Below are positions 59,614-64,000 of a stretch of 64,000 nucleotides of DNA, in pieces (positions within the stretch are counted from its first letter, which is position 1; each line of letters starts with the position of its first letter). The stretch comes from Novosphingobium olei (GTDB lineage Bacteria > Pseudomonadota > Alphaproteobacteria > Sphingomonadales > Sphingomonadaceae). Under the pieces are notes generated by a model. That model was not told the DNA's origin. It ran no database searches and saw only the letters and a program-made list of their open reading frames with translations. Where the stretch lies: the NCBI RefSeq assembly GCF_012927405.1, contig NZ_JABBGM010000005.1, forward strand, positions 124,001-188,000, written 5' to 3'. The translations under genes and the position numbers were made by a program.

Positions 59614-61004
59614 AGCCGCGCACCCTCATCAGCAGCTTGGCTGCCCTGCTCGCCGCTTCCGCCTCGATCCCGGTGCTGGCGCAGCAGGCGCAGGATTTCG
59701 CAATCACCAATGCAACAGTCGCGATCGGCGATGGAAGCGCTCCGATCCAGGGCGGCACAGTCGTGGTGCGGGGCGGCAAGATCGTTGCCGCGGGCGCCGG
59801 AGTGGCCGTTCCTGCAGGGATCCAGGTGATCGATGGTACCGGCAAATGGGTGACCCCCGGACTCGTCAGCGCAGTCACCGACCTGGGTCTGGTCGATGTG
59901 GGCGCTGTCGATGAAAGCAACGACGAGTATGCACCCAAGGCGGGTTTCAACGCAGCACTCGATGTATCCGCCGCGATCGACCCCGACGCTACGCCCATCG
60001 GGATCAGCCGGGCCGGCGGTGTCACTCGCGCGGCCGTCGCCCCTGTTGCCGCGAACGCCATATTTGCAGGGCAAGGCGCGATCATAGATCTTGGTGCGGA
60101 TGCCAATCCGGTGAACCGCCCACGCGCGTTCCAGTTCGTGGAACTGGGCGAACGCGGCGCCGACCTTGCCGGTGGCAGCCGAGTCGCCGCGCAGACGGTT
60201 CTGCGCAACGCCCTGCGCGAAGCTGCGGATTTCGATCGTCGAGCCGGAATATCGAAGATCGGTGGTGCCAAGGCATCGCCGACCAGCACCGGAGATGACA
60301 TACCGCTCGACCCGCGCATGGCGCAAACGGTGCAGGGACGCGCCGACGACGGGCTGCTGACTCGGTTCGACGCTGCAGCGCTGGTGCCCGTGGTTTCCGG
60401 CCGCCAACCGCTTTACGTTCACGTGGAACGGGCAGCCGACATCCGCCAGGTCCTGCGTCTCAAGTCGGAATTTCCGGCAATCAAGCTGGTCATCGTCGGT
60501 GCAGCAGAAGGTTGGCGCGTCGCGCGCGACATCGCAGCCGCCGGTGTTCCTGTTCTTGCAAGCGCCATCACCGATCTTCCTGGACGCTTCGAAACGCTGG
60601 CCGCCACTCAGTCGAATGTGGGCCGCATGCAGGCGGCAGGCGTCAAGGTCGGCTTGGGAGGCTTCTATGACAACGACCAGCCGCGATATGCCCCTCAGTA
60701 TGCGGGCAACCTCGTCGCGGTAGGCCGTCTACCCGGGGCAAGTGGGCTGACGTGGGGTCAGGCCTTGGCAGCCATTACCTCCGTGCCTGCCGACATCATC
60801 GGAGAGGGCTCGCGCTTCGGCAGCCTTAAGCCGGGCCTTGCCGGTGACGTCGTCATCTGGGACGGCGATCCGCTGGAGCTGTCATCAGGACCGGTGGATA
60901 TCTACATCGACGGCGTCAAACAGAGCATGGTAAACCACCAGACCAGGCTGCGGGACCGGTATCGCAATCCACAAGAAGGATCGCTGCCCAAGGCCTATCA
61001 ATAA
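59610..61004 (+). CDS. Amidohydrolase paralogue lacking metal ligands
   Basis: This 464-residue protein has a signal peptide ending LAQQ and the same fold as its neighbour. At the HxH site it reads PGLVSAVTDLGL where active members have a DxHxH motif. The strand-6 His is also absent (VGAAEGWRVA). The C-terminal composite beta-sandwich motif GLAGDVVIWDGDPL is kept. The start is GTG at 59610, overlapping the upstream stop codon by 4 bases. A catalytically dead partner subunit of the upstream enzyme is likely. Confidence 0.82.
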   Translation: MKPRTLISSLAALLAASASIPVLAQQAQDFAITNATVAIGDGSAPIQGGTVVVRGGKIVAAGAGVAVPAGIQVIDGTGKWVTPGLVSAVTDLGLVDVGAVDESNDEYAPKAGFNAALDVSAAIDPDATPIGISRAGGVTRAAVAPVAANAIFAGQGAIIDLGADANPVNRPRAFQFVELGERGADLAGGSRVAAQTVLRNALREAADFDRRAGISKIGGAKASPTSTGDDIPLDPRMAQTVQGRADDGLLTRFDAAALVPVVSGRQPLYVHVERAADIRQVLRLKSEFPAIKLVIVGAAEGWRVARDIAAAGVPVLASAITDLPGRFETLAATQSNVGRMQAAGVKVGLGGFYDNDQPRYAPQYAGNLVAVGRLPGASGLTWGQALAAITSVPADIIGEGSRFGSLKPGLAGDVVIWDGDPLELSSGPVDIYIDGVKQSMVNHQTRLRDRYRNPQEGSLPKAYQ

Positions 61005-61015
61005 AATACTGAAGC

Positions 61016-61034
61016 CGCCGGTCATTCCGGCGGT
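61016..61034 (+). terminator. Hairpin after the amidohydrolase operon
   Basis: CCGCCGG and CCGGCGG pair around a 5-base loop, 12 bases after the stop codon. There is no T tract, so this is a weak call. Confidence 0.5.
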
Positions 61035-61040
61035 TCGAGG

Positions 61041-61742
61041 ATGAATGGGGGAGTTGGCCAGATGGGGTGGTTGATCGCTGCAATGGCGGCATTTCTTGGC
61101 AGCCATTACCTGCTGTCCCACCCCCTTCGCTCACCGCTCGTCAAGATGCTGGGCAAGAACGGCTTCCCCGCGTTCTATTCTTTGGTGGCATTGGTTACCT
61201 TCGGAGGGGCTATCCTGGCGTTCGGCGATGCCCCGCGATCTCCGGTGTTGTGGGACGGTTACGCCGTCGTTCCGTGGACCATCGCCAGTGTGCTGACACT
61301 CATAGCGCTTGCACTCTTCATGGCATCGCTCGCAGGTAATCCGGCATTGCCGGGCGCGAAGGTACACGGCCTTTCCGCCCAGCTTCCACGCGGGGTGTTC
61401 AAGATCACCCGCCACCCCATGATGATGGGCTTCGCGCTGTGGGCCGTGTCGCACATCATCATCTCGCCTTCGCCCCGCGTATTCGTGCTGATGGGGGGAG
61501 TGATCCTCCTCGCACTGGGCGGGTCGCACCTTCAGGACGGGAAGAAGAAGGCGCTTTACGGCAGCGAATGGCGGTCGTGGGTGAAACGGACGTCGTTCTG
61601 GCCGAACCTTGCCCATGCGCGTGAACTCGGCGCGTGGCTGGCAGCCGCCATCCTACCCTGGATCGCGGTCACCTGGGTACACATCCCGCTTGCCGCCATC
61701 CCGGCCGGAATATGGCGCCTTCTGCCGGAACACGTGTTCTAG
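61041..61742 (+). CDS. NnrU-family membrane protein
   Basis: This 233-residue protein has about six transmembrane helices and the NnrU signature region FKITRHPMMMGFALWAVSHII. NnrU is associated with nitric oxide metabolism in denitrifiers and is related to isoprenylcysteine methyltransferase-like and 15-cis-zeta-carotene isomerase proteins. No denitrification gene is nearby. An internal ATG at 61062 is a possible alternative start. It converges with dxs over a hairpin. Confidence 0.87.
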   Translation: MNGGVGQMGWLIAAMAAFLGSHYLLSHPLRSPLVKMLGKNGFPAFYSLVALVTFGGAILAFGDAPRSPVLWDGYAVVPWTIASVLTLIALALFMASLAGNPALPGAKVHGLSAQLPRGVFKITRHPMMMGFALWAVSHIIISPSPRVFVLMGGVILLALGGSHLQDGKKKALYGSEWRSWVKRTSFWPNLAHARELGAWLAAAILPWIAVTWVHIPLAAIPAGIWRLLPEHVF

Positions 61743-61755
61743 AAGCCGCAAGCCT

Positions 61756-61777
61756 GCGCCTGAATTCGATCAGGCGC
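61756..61777. terminator. Hairpin between nnrU-like gene and dxs
   Basis: GCGCCTGA and TCAGGCGC form a perfect 8-bp stem with a 6-base loop. It overlaps the dxs stop codon. It could terminate transcription in both directions. Confidence 0.55.
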
Positions 61778-63692
61778 GAGCCTCGTTCACGCCAGCGCTG
61801 TTATGGCGCAGCGCCTTCAGCACGGTCTCGACGATCTGGGCCGCATTCAATCCAGCGTCATCGTATTGCTTTTCGGGGCTGTCCTGGTCCTGGAAGACAT
61901 CAGGAAGCCGCATCGTGCGGATCTTCAAGCCGGCGTCGGTCAATCCCTCATCGCTTGCCAGCGTCAGGACGTGGGCGCCCAGTCCTCCGATCGCGCCTTC
62001 CTCCATCGTCACGATGACTTCGTGCGTGGCCATCAGCCGCCGGATCAGTTCGCTATCGAGCGGCTTGGCAAAGCGGAGATCGGCAACGGTCGTCGACAAG
62101 CCCTTGGCGTCGAGCTGGTCGGCCGCCTTGAGCGCTTCGGCAAGTCGCGTCCCGAGCGAAAGCAGGGCAACCTTGGTGCCTTCACGTACCACACGCCCCT
62201 TGCCGATTTCTAGCCTCTGCGGAACTTCTGGCAGTGGCACGCCCACGCCGTTGCCACGCGGATAGCGGAAAGCGATCGGGCCTGAATCGTGAAGTGCGGC
62301 GGTGTGGGTCATGTGCACCAGTTCGGCTTCATCCGCGGCGGCCATAACCACCATGTTCGGAAGAGTTGCCAGATAGGTAACATCGAACGAACCGGCATGT
62401 GTTGCACCATCAGCCCCCACAAGCCCCGCGCGATCGATCGCAAAGCGCACCGGAAGATTCTGGATGGCGACGTCGTGGACCACTTGGTCGTAGGCGCGCT
62501 GCAGGAAAGTCGAATAGATCGCGCAGAAAGGCCGCATCCCTTGTGCGGCAAGGCCTGCTGCAAAAGTCACTGCGTGCTGTTCGGCAATGCCGACGTCGAA
62601 GCTGCGTTCCGGATAGGTCGCGGCAAACTTGTCGAGACCGGTGCCCGAAGGCATGGCCGCAGTGATTGCACAGATCTTGTCGTCGCGGGCCGCTTCGGCC
62701 ACCAGCGCCTGAGCGAACACGTTGGTGTAGCTGGGCGGACCGCCCGCGCTCTTCACCTGTTCGCCCGTGATAACGTCGAACTTCTGAACCCCGTGGTACT
62801 TGTCCGCGGCGGCTTCTGCTGGGGCGTAGCCTTTCCCCTTCTGCGTGACCACGTGGATCAGGCAGGGGCCTTCCGCGGCATCGCGCACGTTCTCAAGGAT
62901 CGGAATCAGCTGGTCCAGGTTGTGGCCGTCGATCGGGCCAACGTAGTAGAAGCCGAGTTCCTCGAACAGCGTGCCCCCCATGGCAAGGCCACGGGCAAAC
63001 TCGTCTGTCTTCTTTGCCGCCTTGTGCAGTGGTTCGGGAAGGCGGCGCGAAATCTTGCGCAGTGTGTCCCGCAATCCCAGGAAGGGGCCAGACGAAACCA
63101 GCCGGGCGAGATACGCCGAAAGCCCACCGACGGGCGGTGCGATCGACATGTCGTTATCATTGAGGATAACGATGAGACGGTTGCCCGCGGCCTCGGCGTT
63201 GTTCATCGCCTCATAGGCCATGCCGGCGCTCATCGCGCCATCGCCGATTACCGCGATGCCTTTCCCCGGCTTGCCCGCCAGCTTGTTGGCAACGGCAAAG
63301 CCCAGCGCAGCCGAAATCGACGTGGACGAATGCGCGGTCCCGAAGGGATCGTACTCGCTCTCGCTACGCTTGGTGAAGCCTGAGAGCCCGCCCCCCTGGC
63401 GCAGCGTGCGAATTCGGCTGCGACGCCCGGTCAGGATCTTGTGGGGATAGGCCTGGTGTCCGACATCCCAGACAAGCCGATCGTCGGGTGTGTTGAAGAC
63501 GTAGTGAATGGCGACAGTCAGTTCCACAACGCCCAGGCCGGAACCCAAGTGGCCACCCGTCTGCCCGACGGCGCTGATCATTTCATGGCGAAGTTCGTCT
63601 GCCAGTTGCCGAAGCTGCGAGGGCTGAAGCTTGCGCAGGTCGTCGGGCGTGTCGACGGTATCGAGAAGAGGCGTGGCCGGAGTAGCGGACAT
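61770..63692 (-). CDS. dxs: 1-deoxy-D-xylulose-5-phosphate synthase
   Basis: This 640-residue thiamine diphosphate enzyme condenses pyruvate and glyceraldehyde 3-phosphate, the first step of the MEP isoprenoid pathway. The TPP and magnesium motif runs from GDGAMSAG to NDNDMS. The [15 protein letters not shown] and [15 protein letters not shown] segments are also typical. The isoprenoid products feed carotenoids, hopanoids and quinones. It is a stand-alone gene, divergent from the acetyltransferase at the right edge. Confidence 0.97.
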   Translation of the reverse strand: MSATPATPLLDTVDTPDDLRKLQPSQLRQLADELRHEMISAVGQTGGHLGSGLGVVELTVAIHYVFNTPDDRLVWDVGHQAYPHKILTGRRSRIRTLRQGGGLSGFTKRSESEYDPFGTAHSSTSISAALGFAVANKLAGKPGKGIAVIGDGAMSAGMAYEAMNNAEAAGNRLIVILNDNDMSIAPPVGGLSAYLARLVSSGPFLGLRDTLRKISRRLPEPLHKAAKKTDEFARGLAMGGTLFEELGFYYVGPIDGHNLDQLIPILENVRDAAEGPCLIHVVTQKGKGYAPAEAAADKYHGVQKFDVITGEQVKSAGGPPSYTNVFAQALVAEAARDDKICAITAAMPSGTGLDKFAATYPERSFDVGIAEQHAVTFAAGLAAQGMRPFCAIYSTFLQRAYDQVVHDVAIQNLPVRFAIDRAGLVGADGATHAGSFDVTYLATLPNMVVMAAADEAELVHMTHTAALHDSGPIAFRYPRGNGVGVPLPEVPQRLEIGKGRVVREGTKVALLSLGTRLAEALKAADQLDAKGLSTTVADLRFAKPLDSELIRRLMATHEVIVTMEEGAIGGLGAHVLTLASDEGLTDAGLKIRTMRLPDVFQDQDSPEKQYDDAGLNAAQIVETVLKALRHNSAGVNEARA

Positions 63693-63779
63693 CGAGACGC
63701 CTTACACCCTTGTTACGCCACGTCCAACCACAACAAAGCGTTTGCACATCCGGGCGGCAGCAGGGCAAGCGTCGCAGCC

Positions 63780-64000
63780 ATGTCTGCGATCTCGATCCGC
63801 AAAGCCGTCCCAGCCGATCTCGAAGCCTTGCGAAGCGTGATGGATGCCGCGATCGGCGAATTGCAGGCCGGATTCCTGACGCCGGAGCAGGTGGAGTCCA
63901 GCCGGGCGGTAATGGGTCTGGACCGGCAGCTGGTCGATGACGGTACCTATTTCGTGGCGGAGATCGACGGAGAAATCGCAGGGTGTGGCGGCTGGAGCCG
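63780..64000 (+). CDS. GNAT-family acetyltransferase, N-terminal part
   Basis: The first ~73 residues of an acetyltransferase run off the window. The start MSAISIRKAVPADLEALRSVMDAA is the typical beta1-alpha1 of GNAT proteins, and YFVAEIDGEIAGCGGWS is the beta2-beta3 hairpin. The acetyl-CoA-binding segment would lie beyond the edge. The substrate is unknown. Confidence 0.75.
   Translation, partial: MSAISIRKAVPADLEALRSVMDAAIGELQAGFLTPEQVESSRAVMGLDRQLVDDGTYFVAEIDGEIAGCGGWS

Overview
This is a GC-rich chromosomal window from an alphaproteobacterium, most likely a sphingomonad of the Novosphingobium/Sphingobium type. The evidence is a CtrA response regulator, the hisS-prfA-prmC-DUF4167 gene order, lptB next to rpoN, a large TonB-dependent receptor with Rieske oxygenases, and a non-phosphorylative-looking lactate/rhamnose locus. 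The genus is inferred from gene content and was not checked by search. No transposase, phage gene, CRISPR array or rRNA was seen, and there is one tRNA gene. Both ends cut genes: lldD on the left and a GNAT acetyltransferase on the right.

Left part (1-21.8 kb). It opens with the end of lldD, a rhaT-type rhamnose symporter and a DeoR regulator, followed by trmB, a membrane-bound LuxR-type regulator and ctrA. The most striking locus is 5.2-12.8 kb. A CcmI-like TPR gene is divergent from a tight four-gene operon. The operon encodes (i) a fusion of an FAD/NAD(P) oxidoreductase, two cyclic-nucleotide-binding domains and a four-cluster ferredoxin; (ii) a transmembrane cytochrome b with two H-x13-H helices; (iii) an FHA-TM-decaheme cytochrome c; and (iv) a CpdA-like cyclic nucleotide phosphodiesterase. 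It reads as a transmembrane electron conduit with a cyclic-nucleotide input and a built-in phosphodiesterase. Housekeeping genes follow: rpoN, lptB, pmbA, an MscS channel with a BON domain, ppa, a DUF1345 protein and an M61 peptidase.

Middle part (21.9-37.6 kb) is an accessory catabolic region. A probable nine-gene minus-strand operon holds a TonB receptor, two Rieske oxygenase alpha subunits, three larger and one smaller SnoaL/NTF2-like proteins, an MFS exporter and an ABM monooxygenase. A second four-gene operon holds two more Rieske alpha subunits, an MDR reductase and a small dimeric alpha/beta-barrel-like protein. Two closely related TetR regulators and an NmrA-type reductase lie between them. 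A perfect 9-bp inverted repeat sits in front of the second operon. The substrate cannot be read from sequence; no ferredoxin or reductase gene is linked.

Right part (37.6-64 kb) is mostly core functions: hisS, prfA, prmC, a DUF4167 protein with a long Arg/Asp repeat tract, lnt and metK; an acyl-CoA dehydrogenase with a phosphotransferase-DUF6285 fusion; a class A beta-lactamase-like protein lacking the omega-loop Glu; polA, yifB, tRNA-Leu and ihfB; a GntR regulator divergent from a POT peptide transporter followed by two translationally coupled amidohydrolases, the second of which lacks the metal ligands; nnrU and dxs.
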